From: Apis mellifera | Taxonomy: Eukaryota > Arthropoda > Insecta > Hymenoptera > Apidae | Reading direction: 5' to 3' | Assembly: GCF_003254395.2 (NCBI RefSeq) | Contig: NC_037642.1 | Coordinates: forward strand, 13,039,236-13,103,235 | Length of the DNA: 64,000 nucleotides | In this document: positions 1 to 12,674 of the stretch, piece by piece | Layout: each line of letters opens with the position of its first letter | Position numbering within the stretch: position 1 is the first letter of the stretch | Position numbers and translations under genes: made by a program | Notes under the pieces: model-generated | Databases searched by the model: none | What the model was told of the DNA's origin: nothing | The model's input: only the letters and a program-made list of their open reading frames with translations

Positions 1-1105
1 AATATCGTTAACAGCGCGCAATATTGGCCACGATAATATCAACTTTTCATTCATCGAAATTTCGCCCGTCCAATCTTTTATACGGTTAATTAATAGCGTC
101 GTAATTATTATAATATCGATCGATAAGTTGGACACGTTTGAAAGGAACCACCACCACCACCATCGGTTCAAATTTCGACTCTTTTTCTTTCCGCGAAAAT
201 TGCTTTGTCGATCGCTTTTGGCGTGCGTTCGCCGAGCAAAACGCGAGAGGGCCGCGCATGCGCGGCCTTCGATCGTCGCCACCTGCTCCCCAGCGTGCGA
301 ATTTATGAATTGTTTTTGTTGCCATCTGTTTAGCGGGCGAACGGCACGGATGACAGTTACGCTGCCGCGATATATCCTCAACAGATATAATGCAATTTAT
401 AATCGCGCTCATCCTTCCATTTCGAGCCCAAGCTCGACAACAATAGTTGCTCTCGCCCGTGTTATTCATACTCGCGGAATTATTACGCGATCGAACGTGA
501 AATTGGCCGCAGTTATTTTAATGGAATTAATCAAAGGTGCGCGAAATTTCCATCTTCCTTCCACCGCGGACGTTCGAGGACGAGAAAAAACGAATCGATT
601 ACAGTTTTACGTACGACTTTCTCAACATTTTTTCTTTAATTATTCCTCTTTTTTTCTCGCGACGAAAAATATAATTTTAAGATCGGAACGATCTCGCGTT
701 CCCCGTACAAGTTGCAATAACAGAGTGATTTAAAATTAAAACGAGCGGCGGTTAATCGACCGTACGTTATCAGTTTGTTTAACGAGCTTTATTATCCTAC
801 CTGTTGAGAGTTAAGTGCTGGTCGACTTGCGTAGTTTCTTTCGTGTTCCGACTCGCAAATGAGAAAAGGAGGAAAAAAAAATAGGGAAATATATTAGATA
901 GATACGAGAGATACTTATTTTATTCTTTACCTTGCTACGCAATATGGCGGACGATAAATGCAAGGAAAATGCAATGTTTTCTTGAACGAAGGTGAAATCA
1001 AACGCGGCCAGGACTCGATTACGAGATTTCACTCGATAAAATTGTAATTTATTATTTCATCGAAAATATGTAGCATAAAAAGGAAAAAATGAACTTTGAG
1101 AAAGA

Positions 1106-1307
1106 AAATTGTTGCCATCCTATAAATTATAGGCCAGATGAAAATTATAAGATGAAAAAAATAAAAAGATTCCCAATTAAACTTGGAAATATTATTATTA
1201 ATAATAAAATTGTTGCTATCCTATAAATTATAGGCCAGATGAAAATTATAAGATGAAAAAAATAAAAAGATTCCCAATTAAACTTGGAAATATTATTATT
1301 AATAATA
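1106..1307. repeat. Tandem duplication, two copies of about 101 bp
   Basis: The segment containing GCCATCCTATAAATTATAGG and, further on, CCCAATTAAACTTGG occurs twice with a 101-bp offset and almost no differences. It lies in the glypican intron. The high identity suggests a recent duplication. Confidence 0.9.
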
Positions 1308-1898
1308 ATTATATATCGTAATAAAAAATAGATTAAAATTAATCCATAAATATAAATGAAAAAATTTTAAATTAAAAAATTCGCTAGAACTCGTGTATAT
1401 ATTTAACGTAGCTTTGAAAATCAAATATGGCTGTAAATATCTAATACGAGCTTAATTTTAAATTTAATTTACAAAAAAAAATTTATCGATAATTTATAAC
1501 AGATATCCGAAGGAGATTAAAATTTTAAAAACGCGTAAGAAACAATTTTGAATTTAATGTACATATCGTTCGTATACACGCGTGGCGCCCTCCTTCCGCG
1601 CGTTAAAATTACAGCGCGAAGATATATATATATATTCTGGCCAGGTCTTCCCCCCTCTCCCCCCTCCTAGGGATTTATCGAGAGCCTTGGAGCGGCGCGG
1701 ATCGCTTCAATAGATACTTTTTTCCCGCGCGGGGACAACAGATCCGCGAGGATCATTAGAGATAAGAGAGGACCATTGTCCGCACACAAACGTGACTCGT
1801 ATGAGGTAGGAAGAATGGGGGGGACAAAAGAGGCAGAGGAGTTGGAAAAGAAGGCCTCGATTCTCTTTTCCTTTTCTTTCTTTCTTCTCATTTCATTT

Positions 1899-1925
1899 CG
1901 TTCCGTTCCGTTCCGTTCCGTTCCG
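1899..1925. repeat. (TTCCG)n pentamer microsatellite
   Basis: About five consecutive TTCCG units lie in a GC-richer part of the glypican intron. Confidence 0.9.
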
Positions 1926-3926
1926 GCAATTAACGGCCGACGGTAATTGTCATCCGCGGTTTAATACCGCGCGGTTTAATTGGTCGCTTTCGTCGACCGA
2001 TTCTTCGATATACTCTATCCTTATTTGCTTGTGTAAATTCTCCCCCCTCTCCCCACTTCGTATTTCACACGAGGAAGAAAATTTTCGTTAATAATAAAGG
2101 AGGAAGGAAAATGGAGGATGGTGTAAATTCGAATCACATTTGTCTCTGTTTAAGTAATTAACGAGGCAACAAATTGCTTCTGCGCATTAGGGAACGCGAG
2201 AGAATCTACTTAAGAAATCGTTCCACGATTTCTTTATTGATGCGACGAGCGTGTGTCGTGATTTTCGATCGAGCCGCGTTAAAAAAGAAAAAAAAAAAGA
2301 TGTTGCGTGCTTTGGAAAATTTTTGGAAAATATTTCTTATCCTATAAGAATTGGAAAGAAAATTCTTCTTGTCGTTGTTCCGCGGTAGAGAAATTAAATA
2401 CTACGAGATCTTTCTTATATGCGAACGTAGAAAATAAAATAATGTAGACGCAGATGTTACTTCGATTCGCGTGTAGAAAAGAAGGAAGGAAAAAAAAAGA
2501 AGAAGAAGAAGAAGAGAATGGAAACATTTTATCCATTCAGGAATAAAATAAAACGTCAACCGATACGAAATCGTATTATCGATACCGATCCCCGATTACG
2601 AATTCGAATAACGATCGAATTAAATCGTCATGCCGGGCATGCATTCCTATCGGCGTGATACGCATCGAATTATATATACCCGTGCAGTGGATGTGTGTTG
2701 AATCTCTGCATGCTGGATACTTAATATCTCTATATAGCAGGTAAAAAAAAAAAAAAAAAAAAAAAGGAAGCGATCGATGAATAGAAAATTTCCTACTATA
2801 CCATATTCGTCGTTTTTATCGACGTGGAAAAAATTCTGAGTTACATTCGAGTCCAATTGGGGATATATATCGTTTATAGCGTATTTTTTTTTTTTTTTGC
2901 AAAATTTCGTTGCAACGACGGATAACAAAATTCGGTTTTACGAAGCGATAAAATATTTTAAATTCGAAAACCTGCTGTTCCGCCTCCTCCTTTTCTTTTT
3001 CTTTCTTTCTTTTTTACCTATCTTTTCGCAGTTTGTCCTCGATGTTGATATTCTTTCGCCTCGTAAAACACGTTTCTGTCCCGTGCAATATACAATTCAT
3101 AGAAAGTTTCGAAGGCTTCGACAGGCAGTATTACACATATCGAGGAAGTAAGTTTCTGATACTAAATTCTGCGTTTCGAGGACGTTTATGCTCGGTCGAT
3201 AGGGAAGCTCGATCAAGATATACGGCGTGGATAACTGTGGAAATATCTATAAATATATTTTTCGAAGTATGTCAAACAAGCAAACAGAATGAGGATAAAT
3301 CGTTCTTTTTCTTTTTTCCTTTCAACAACACTAAAAAAAAAAAAACAAATCCTTTTTCCATAAATTTCTCTCAATATATTCGAATCCTTCGTCGAAAGAA
3401 TTCTCCCTCGTCAGTACTACAGCTCGCCACTTCCTAATTGTCCCCTCCCCTCGAGAATAAATATATCAGGAGCGCGTACACGCGAGGCGATCGATGGTCG
3501 AGGAACGATCGCGAGGCACGCGTGCCTCGTCGGAGATTGAACGAAGGAGGGAAAAAAATGAGAACAAGTGCGCACAATATAAAAGCGCAGGATGTCGAGA
3601 TGGGAGGGTCTGGGCCGCGTAGGCGGCTCGTTCCGGATTCCTGGTCCACCTCCACCTCCACCCTTCTTCTCGAAGCGGTTGTTTAGTCAGTCGGTTTCGT
3701 CGTCCTCCCCCTCCCCCTCCTCCTCCTCGTCTTCGTCGCAGTAGGTGCGTGCCTTTGTGAAATCGTCACTGCGCCGCCGACCCTGAGACGTCTCGAGGGT
3801 GGACGACTACATCGACTTCTCTCCACTTTTCACCGACTCCACCGTTACCGACCGCTAATTTGCCATGCTCCTCTAACTCTCTGTCTACTCTCTCGCTATA
3901 TAAATTCGGTACATCTCCTCCATTCG

Positions 3927-4139
<213 letters not shown>

Positions 4140-5696
4140 TAAATATCCATAATATTTTTATTTTTCACTTAATTAATTTTTTTAATTTTATCGATAATTT
4201 AATAAAAGGTGAAATATTTTTAAACGAAGCTCCTCGAAATCTTTGTAAAAAGATTTAATTTAAATATTTATTTCTTTGCGTATAAAAATATTTGAGTAGT
4301 TTAAAAAGGAAAAAAAAGTTAAAAAATTTCGATATAACATTCTAATTTAAAAATTTTTTATCAAAGTTATTTCCAATTTAATGCATTTATTTATTGTATT
4401 TTGAGTTATTTAATTTGAATCATTTTATAAATTTTGACATGATAAAAGCTGAACAAAACTAATAAATTCGCGATAACGTTAATCGATAGATTAAAAATTT
4501 TCATGTAACGTTTATTTTAGCGTTTAAGCGCGCAAAAAAAAATTTGGATTTAACAGAATCGATTGAATTAATTAAATTGGATATTTGTGAAATTTGTAAC
4601 ATTTTAAATCGCGTTTAAAAATTAATTTTTATAACATTCGTATATAATAAATATAACATAAAATTCTAATTTTCAAATCTATAGAAAATGAAGAACGCTT
4701 GTTCCTATATCGATTATTTATTTCGACGAATTACATTTACGGAGACCGAGAAGCGAAAACCGACTGTGCGAGTCCGTGTATCGTGTAGAACTTTATACCA
4801 AAATGGCAAAATTCCTAGGAGTGGGGATAAACTGGAGAAGCAGCAAGAGTCGTAAGAGTTCATATATATATATACACGTATATAAAATATAAATAGGGAA
4901 TTCTGTTGGGAAATCTCACCGAACCGATGTTTTGATGCGTTCGAGTTACGAATAACTGTTCGTAAAACGGGGGTGGAAAGGATCGTATAAAAGAGGGAAA
5001 TCGCGCGTTTAAAGATGTACAATTGCTAAAGCGTAACGGAATTACACACCGAAATATATATTTCGAGATATCGTTGCACGCGTTGCGAATCGCGTGGATG
5101 GAACTGCCATCTATCGACGTATCGAGGACCCTTAATTTAAGACAAATAGTAACGAGAGGAAATATTTAATTTAATATCTCGTGTATACCTTGGTTCGATA
5201 TATATCTCGCTCGGTGAGAAAGGTATGCGAACCGAGATCAGATTACGCACAAGCGAGCCACACCTTTGCCCAATTTGTCTTTCCACATTTCATTCGTAAA
5301 ATGATCGTCGTCGCCGTTGCGCTGTCAAATTACTCGTCTACCTTGTAATTACTTAAAACTGTCCGATATACATTATTTCCTCTGCTACCGATAAAGTTAT
5401 TATTCCATACAGATTTAGATATACTTTTCCTTCGAATTTCGTCTTAAAATATAATTATAAGAAATTTAAAAAAGAAAGGACCTTACCCATTATAACTTTA
5501 ATCTTCGTCGAACACGATGTTTTTACGACCGCATACACCAGCGCCCCTCGATACAGTTGTAGAGCGCGCTCTGTGTTCAAACAAGAATATCTCTCTAACC
5601 TAACTTTTCTCCTAATGTAAATTTGTCCGCAGTATCTCGCTCGATAAGCTCGAATTTTTTGGGAAACGGATTATTTGCCCAACCTTTACAGCCTGG

Positions 5697-5725
5697 AATT
5701 TATTTATTTATTTATTTATTTATTT
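5697..5725. repeat. (TTTA)n microsatellite
   Basis: Six to seven tandem TTTA units in the glypican intron. Confidence 0.85.
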
Positions 5726-8700
5726 TCTTCATATATCTCGTTAACTCAACATTTTACGATCGGCCTACACACCGGAAGATAAACATATTACGAACCAATT
5801 ACTCGGTTCCGGTCTTTGTAATTAGATTTCTCACATGTAGATACAGTTGCTTAATTGGTTCGAATTATTCGCTCGATCCTTTGTGCATCGCGATTGATAA
5901 CTCGCTGCAACATCAATTTTAATTACATTTTTTTTTTTTTTCGTAAATTTAACATATTCATTCTTCCCCGATGCGGAAAAAGGAAACGAACGCGGTTAAT
6001 TAATTCTTTCTTCTGTTTTTTTCGGCTTTTTTATTTTTTCTATTTTAAAAAAAGAGAAATTTATTAAAAAAAAAAAAAATCTTCGCTTTTCTTTATTTTC
6101 ATACGTCAGCGTGAAAAATTCTACCACTATACGCGAGACTTTTATCACCGTCAATATTTGTCACTTTCCTCGAGCGAGTGGCTCGTCCATTGTGTGACGA
6201 AATGGCCACGCTTTATCCACCGTGGAAGGATGTTGGTTAAAATGATACTTAAAAGGGATATGTTTTCGCATAAGATTCGAGAGCACAATTTGTTACGCGG
6301 CGCGATACATGGTTCGAAGGAGAAAGAAATTATTTATACACACGTGTTGATTTACGAACACGTTCTGCCGATTTATCATCGTACAGTCAGAGATTTACGT
6401 TACGTTTCGACGTGCACGGTTCCTCAACTTTATGCGCGAATCGTATTATCCAACGACGATCGTGCAAGATAGCATAGCTTCGAATCGATAAACTGGCGGG
6501 AAGATTAATTAATATCCTTCTTCCAGTCTTACACCTTCACCGATTGTGTACACAAAGCGAAAAATACACTACGCAAATACAATTTCCAATGGCAAATAAT
6601 AATCGTCCGTGGATATAATAGCCGAAGGCGACATCTAGTAGGGTAGAACGAGTAATATGGGAAAATGAAGAGGAGAGAGCGATAAAGTATCCGTACCGTT
6701 ACCACGCCATTATTCAATCCACTTTCGAATATTCAGAAATATGATTTATTATGCACCGAGCCTTAGGTGCAAAGCGCGCGAATTACCCACGATTTATCGC
6801 CTCGCTACCAAAGATGTATTTCCATTCCTCCTCTCTCGTGGAAAAAACTCTGCTCGCCGGGTTTAACGCGACTGCGCATAACTCTCTGCGCATACCACGT
6901 GACCACGTATCCAGTTTTGTTCAGCTTAATTTATCCAACTGTCGTATCGGGTGTATAACGGTCACGTTGAAAGAAGGATAATTGATCGTGAGACGATATC
7001 TCGACCAACGTCTTATTCACACCGGTGAACCACGGCGCGATATCGAGGGGAGAGATAAACGTTTCGTGTTTGTATTTATTAATTAAATTTCGGTTAATGG
7101 ATGGCGATCGGTGGCGGCGACGCGAGACGATATCTCGTTCAACGTGAAGCGTACCACAAGTCTCGGCGAGCGCGCTTTTGAAACGTTTTCTTAATTAAAT
7201 TTCACCGTTAAAAATACGTGATCCGCTACATCCTGCGATGCAAGTTAAAACTATACGCGCAATTCATGCCAATGAAATATTAATATCGTCATTTCATTAA
7301 CCGCGGTCCCTCGTCGTTTAAACTGTACAATACGCTTAAGCTTCGATCAAGTGACGAATCGAGCAATGTTTCGCTTACGTAGCTTTCCATTAATCGCGCC
7401 GAGTCCCCGCGCGACTCGAACCAACAAATCAACAATCTTCTTTCGTTCTCAACGAGTCTTGAGAATCTTCTCAATTCTAAGAATTGAAAATCGAGGAAAG
7501 GAAATTTATTTTTAAAATAATTTTTCATTTTTACAAACAAATCGTTCAGCACTGAGATTTTTAATTTTGATAAAAAAAAAGAAATTCGAGTAACTCGAAT
7601 ATTTCGAGAGAGATGATCGAAATTTTCTCATTCTCAAAAACAGATTTTGCCTAATTGGTGACGAGAGGGAACGATAAACACAGGGCGCATGGGTTAGAGA
7701 GACAAGCGTTGCGCAACACGTCGAGAGAAATTTCGTCCGGCATTCTGTCATGAGTTTAAAATAAATTACCGCGATGCAGGCCGATGACCTGGCCCGCCCA
7801 GCACGTGCAAAAATCTTTTTCTCCCTCCAGCAGCTCGCCGCCACACGCGGAGCCCGAAACCGTCCGCTTCGAACGACGGGCGTCTTCCAACGCCAACAAC
7901 CTTTCTCGACAACTTCAAAATCTTGCCGCTAAAAAATCGAGATCCATCGTTTGTTCTTTCTTTTCGAACGATGAATCATTTACTCTTACGTTTTCGAAGG
8001 TGAAAAGAAAAAAAGAAAAATTTTTTATCCTCGTACACGAGAGAAACGTGCGCATAAGAAGTAAGTAAAATCCGATTGTAAACCCGGGGATTCGGAATGG
8101 AAGCTGACGCACACCTCGTAAACAGTCCGAAATGGAAACATTAATGTAATTCGATCTCGAGATAATTTTCCATACAGCCGGCCAACACATCATTGTTCGC
8201 CATTGTCCGCGCGAAACGTGTCTCACGCGTGTCGAGCCTCGTGAACGCGCACCACCAACAATAATAGCAACGCCCTCCCGCTGGGTAGGACAGCGAGGCG
8301 CGCTTAGAATCGCAGCGCCACTACCCGTTGATGTTTTAACAACCCCACGTGCGAAAACGGAACGACACTTTCAATCCCCCCTCCCTTTTAAGAAAAGGAA
8401 GGAAAGACATCAACGCCCCGAGCATTTGCCTCGAGCGAGCCTACCTACCATCGTTTCGCTCGCCTCGATCGATCCCAAATGGCTAATTGTCCGTGTAATC
8501 GTATCGTTTGCGGTTAAAGAATATATATATATATATATATATATAGAAGTATATTCTTCGATTCGCTCTCAATTTCACTTCGCTGCCTGCGAGAATCTAA
8601 AAGTTGATCATTCGCGCGGTTAGCGAATATACTATATGTATATATATATATTTCGCATAGTATAGTTCGACACGGTAGCTTGGATATCGGCGACAAATGA

Positions 8701-9063
8701 AGACGAATGAAGACATTGTGTGTTACGTGTGTCTGAATACGAAACTCGGTACGCCGCAGCAACACCTCGCTCGAGAGAAACAAAATTTCTCGATGCATTG
8801 TCGGTCGCGTAACTAATCTCATTACGTGGAAGTTAGAGCCTCGACAAAAGACATTCGTATCCGCGTGTATGTACGTGTATAAAGCGTATAAACGGAATAA
8901 ACACGGTTCTCGAGAGTTGCGGTTAATTCGATAACGCCTGGCGAGACGCATCGACGCGTCTGCGATGATGCATCCCGTGTTCGCAACCAGGCGAGGAACA
9001 CGGCCGCGGGGCGAAGCAAACCTTCTCGCGATAATTACTAGCAAGCACGTTTCGTGGTCGAAT

Positions 9064-9096
9064 GGGTCGGTCGGTCGGTCGGCCGGCCGGCCGGCC
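9064..9096. repeat. GGTC/GGCC tetramer run
   Basis: Consecutive GGTC units pass into GGCC units, giving a self-complementary GC-rich block inside a GC-rich intronic island. Confidence 0.8.
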
Positions 9097-9499
9097 AGTC
9101 TCGAATTCGTGGCCCCAAGGTTTCGTGCCTGCCTTCTCTCCTCTCGTACTTTCCAAAGAGAAAGAAAGATGGACGGAAGAGGGAGAAAGAGAGAAGGAGC
9201 ATCGAACAGCATTGCAAGTTGCCGTATGCACGCACAAGCCTTATACGGATGCGAGAAAGCGAGCCTCCCCTCCCCCTCCCTTCCCTCTCACCCGCTAACC
9301 CTCCGCTCACGATCCGGACCGTGGAACCCGGTCCTGGACATCAAACAGGACCAGATATGCCGTGTTGCGCCGCCGAACCGGTGTATGTACGCGCAGGACC
9401 AGGTGCAATCGACAGGTCGCCGCAACCATGGGATAACGTTCGTTTATTATCGATCCTCGTGCAATCGGATACGAGGTATACGAGGGCCTACGATTTTCC

Positions 9500-10385
9500 T
9501 CGCAGATTTCTTTTCCACCGGATCACCGCTATCTATATATATGTATATATTTTTTTTTCTTATTATTTTTTTTAAATAAATTTATGACAATATTTCGTAT
9601 ACAAGGAAATGAATTTTTTTTTTTCTTAAATATACCGGATCGCTATCTATATATGTATATATTTTTTTTTCTTATTATTTTTTTTAAATAAATTTATGAC
9701 AATATTTCGTATACAAGGAAATGAATTTTTTTTTTTCTTAAATATACCGGATCTCGCAGATTTTTTTTCCACCGGATCACCAAATATATACATATATATT
9801 TTTTTCTTATTATTTTTTTTAAATAAATTTATGACAATATTTCGTATACAAGGAAATGAATTTTTTTTTTTTCTTAAATATACCGGATCGCTATCTATAT
9901 ATGTATATATTTTTTTTTCTTATTATTTTTTTTAAATTTATAATATTTCGTATACAAGGAAATGAATTTTTTTTTTCTTAAATATACCGGATCGCTATCT
10001 ATATATGTATATATTTTTTTTTCTTATTATTTTTTTTAAATAAATTTATGGCAATATTTCGTATACAAGGAAATGAATTTTTTTTTTTCTTAAATATACC
10101 GGATCGCTATCTATATATGTATATATATTTTTTTCTTATTATTTTTTTTAAATAAATTTATGACAATATTTCGTATACAAGGAAATGAATTTTTTTTTTT
10201 CTTAAATATAACGGATCTTGATTAATTGCGAATTATTAAGAATTTTTAAAAACACAACTTCTTTTTTTTTTTTTTCTTTTTTTCTCGAAATAAATTTGTC
10301 ACGATATTTCATATATATATATACTCAACAAGGGGATAAATTATTTTTTTCTTCTTCTTAAATATAACGGATCTTGGCTCGAATT
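9500..10385. repeat. Minisatellite of about 112 bp, about seven copies
   Basis: The landmark CCGGAT (ACGGAT in the last copies) recurs near 9635, 9748, 9883, 9988, 10099 and 10211, with a decayed copy ending near 10375. Spacing is 105-135 bp. Each unit has GCTATCTATATATGTATATA, a T-run, TAAATAAATTTATGACAATA and TTTCGTATACAAGGAAATGA. The copy near 9748 carries an insertion of about 25 bp that resembles the sequence just upstream of the array (CGCAGATTTC, then CCACCGGATCACC), which suggests growth by slippage or unequal exchange. Confidence 0.92.
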
Positions 10386-12193
10386 ATTAATTTTAAAGAC
10401 GAATATAATTGAAATTGCATACATTGCGTGTAATGTAATAATGACGTTGCCAGAGTTGTTAGTTACCAGTATCCCATTAACCACGTATCTAACACACAGT
10501 GAAAGCAGAATGAAAAGGATTTTTTCCCTTTCTCTCTCTCTCTCTCTTTCTCTCTACACACACACATCCCATAGATTCTTGCACCGTCTATTAAATCCTC
10601 TTAAGCCGAAGAGGAGGAGGGGGGAGAGGAGTGTAATAATAAAAGCGTTAAGGGAACGATAAAAGGAATCCAAAGTCAAAGAGACAATGGTGAACCAAGT
10701 TACTAAATAGAATCGTCTTTGCACCGTGAAGCTTTTCTATTCTTACGATGGAACGCAAGGAGAGAGAGAGAGAGAGAGCGTCCGCGCAAGAACTTCGCCA
10801 GGATTAGAACCCGACTATTTTCAGTTTGTTTCTCACACACCGTACCGTTCTTTCCTATCCTTCCCTCTACTTTTTCCACCATCCTCCCTTTCCGAATTCT
10901 TCGAAACGAACTACGTTTTTCCCTCCAATTTATCGTTTTCGTGAAATTTTTGTAAAATTCTTGTAAAAAAAAAAAGAAAAAGATTTTTTTCAATTTTCAA
11001 TTTTCTGAGAAACGGTCATCCCGACCGAATACGACGAGTCGAAATGCAGAATTAAATTTCGTTCTAGGAAGATATTGAAAAAAAAAAAAAATAGAACAGA
11101 GTCGAGTACGAACGCGGCAAATTTAAAACCCGAGCCGCTTAATACAGATAACTTTCCAGCGCGCGGATATTGTTTGGCAATTTGGTCGTTTCCTCCTTTA
11201 TTTTTCCCCGCATCGCTATCGAATCGAGTCGCCAAACAGAAATAACGCGAGTCGCGCGCGTATCCTTACTTCTCCTCCCACTCCTCGTCCTCCTTTCCCC
11301 CACCACTCGCGCTCACCCGTCCAATCGCGAACATTTTTCGAGTCAATTCAGAATCGGTGCGATTTTTGCGTATCGCGGAGGGGGAAAGGGACGAAAACGG
11401 ACGAGGCGAAAGGGAGGGAGGGGGGAGTATATAAAAACTTGGGAAGCTTCGAAGAAGCTTGGAAATGAGAGAAAAATAGCCGCGCTTCGAGTCAATCGAG
11501 AGAAAAGGAGAGCTGCTGTGGCTCGATCCCCGCGGTTCTTCGTTTTCCCGCCATTCTTCGTTTGAATTTAATCATTCAAATTTAGTTCATTTATTTTAAT
11601 TTATTTAAAATTTAATTTTTTTATATTATTTTTATTTATTTCGGGGTTTTTATTTTTCTTTTTATTTGTTATAATTTAAAAGAAAATAGGTAAGAAGTTA
11701 ATTATTACGCTTATTATCCATATTTGTTATTATATAGTTGATATTATTAGTATAAAAAATTAAGTTAAATTTTAAAATATTAGTTTTATAAATATTTATA
11801 TATCAATATATAATTATATATATATATATATAATTATTTATAAATTAATATATATAGTTAGAGAAATAAACGCCGGCAGCTCGCTTTCAAAGCTCATCCG
11901 TTTCCTTACCCTCTCCCCTCCCCACCCCAAAAATCCATCTTCAGAACGATGCATGAACCTTCGTACCTTCTCCATGCTCACTTCACGGTACACGCTTTAC
12001 ATGCGCAAAGCTTGTGTAAATACTTTAACTTTAATCGAAAGATCCGAGAATCCAAGGGATTTTCCATCGAATTGCAAGGGAGGAAGGGATCCAATAAGAT
12101 ATATCCAAGAGTCGATGGTTTAGAAATTAAATACTGTAACAATACGGAGATAAAAAGGAGGTTACGGGGAGTGGGGAGAAAAAAATTGCTCGA

Positions 12194-12340
12194 GGAGGGG
12201 GAGGGGGGAGGGGAGGGGAGGGGGAGGGGGAGGGGGAGAGGGGAGAGGGAGGGAGAGGGGAGGGGGAGAGGGAGGGAGGGGGAGAGGGAGGGAGAGGGGA
12301 GAGGGAGGGGGAGGGGAGGGGGAGGGGGGAGGGGAGAGAT
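12194..12340. repeat. G-rich purine tract (GGGGA/GGGA)n
   Basis: About 145 bases on the plus strand are almost only G and A, with many runs of 3-6 G. The tract starts about 330 bases downstream of the glypican exon 2 donor, so the glypican transcript carries the C-rich complement. The plus strand fits the pattern for G-quadruplex formation. Confidence 0.9.
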
Positions 12341-12674
12341 GAAGTTAGTAATTCAGCAACCGCGTGGTGATTTATCGAAAAAGTCGTGGCGAGATGATGG
12401 AACAAGAAAGAATGGTGAGAGGGAGGGTGAGAGGAGGGAAAGAGCTCGCAGGGTTCCAGATTTGCTTTCGCCAATTCGAGAAACACAACTGTTGTTTCGT
12501 AACAATTTCCTATTTCTAGAAGTCTCGATTCCGTGTGCTCTTTCCTTCTCCTTCTCCCCCCCCTCATTTTATTCGATTCGAGACGATTTAGATTTTTTTT
12601 AACTCGTCTCGATCGATTCGTTGAAAGAAAAATTGCTTGTCCCAATTCCAACGTGGACGTTACATTACACTTAC

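Noticed and set aside
3575..3700. TATAAAAG followed by a TCAGTC initiator-like motif
   Set aside because: The spacing (about 105 bases) is wrong for a TATA promoter and no exon follows.
8514..9579. Several overlapping open frames of 100-230 codons on both strands
   Set aside because: They sit in a GC-rich island with few stops, start at non-ATG codons or repeats, show no domain wording, and lack splice context.
9500..10385. CRISPR-like regular array
   Set aside because: The repeats are contiguous 112-bp minisatellite units without unique spacers, and the window is eukaryotic.
10795..10830. tRNA T-arm-like GGGTTCTAATCC on the minus strand
   Set aside because: Position 57 is not a purine and no acceptor stem, D-arm or anticodon arm can be built around it.
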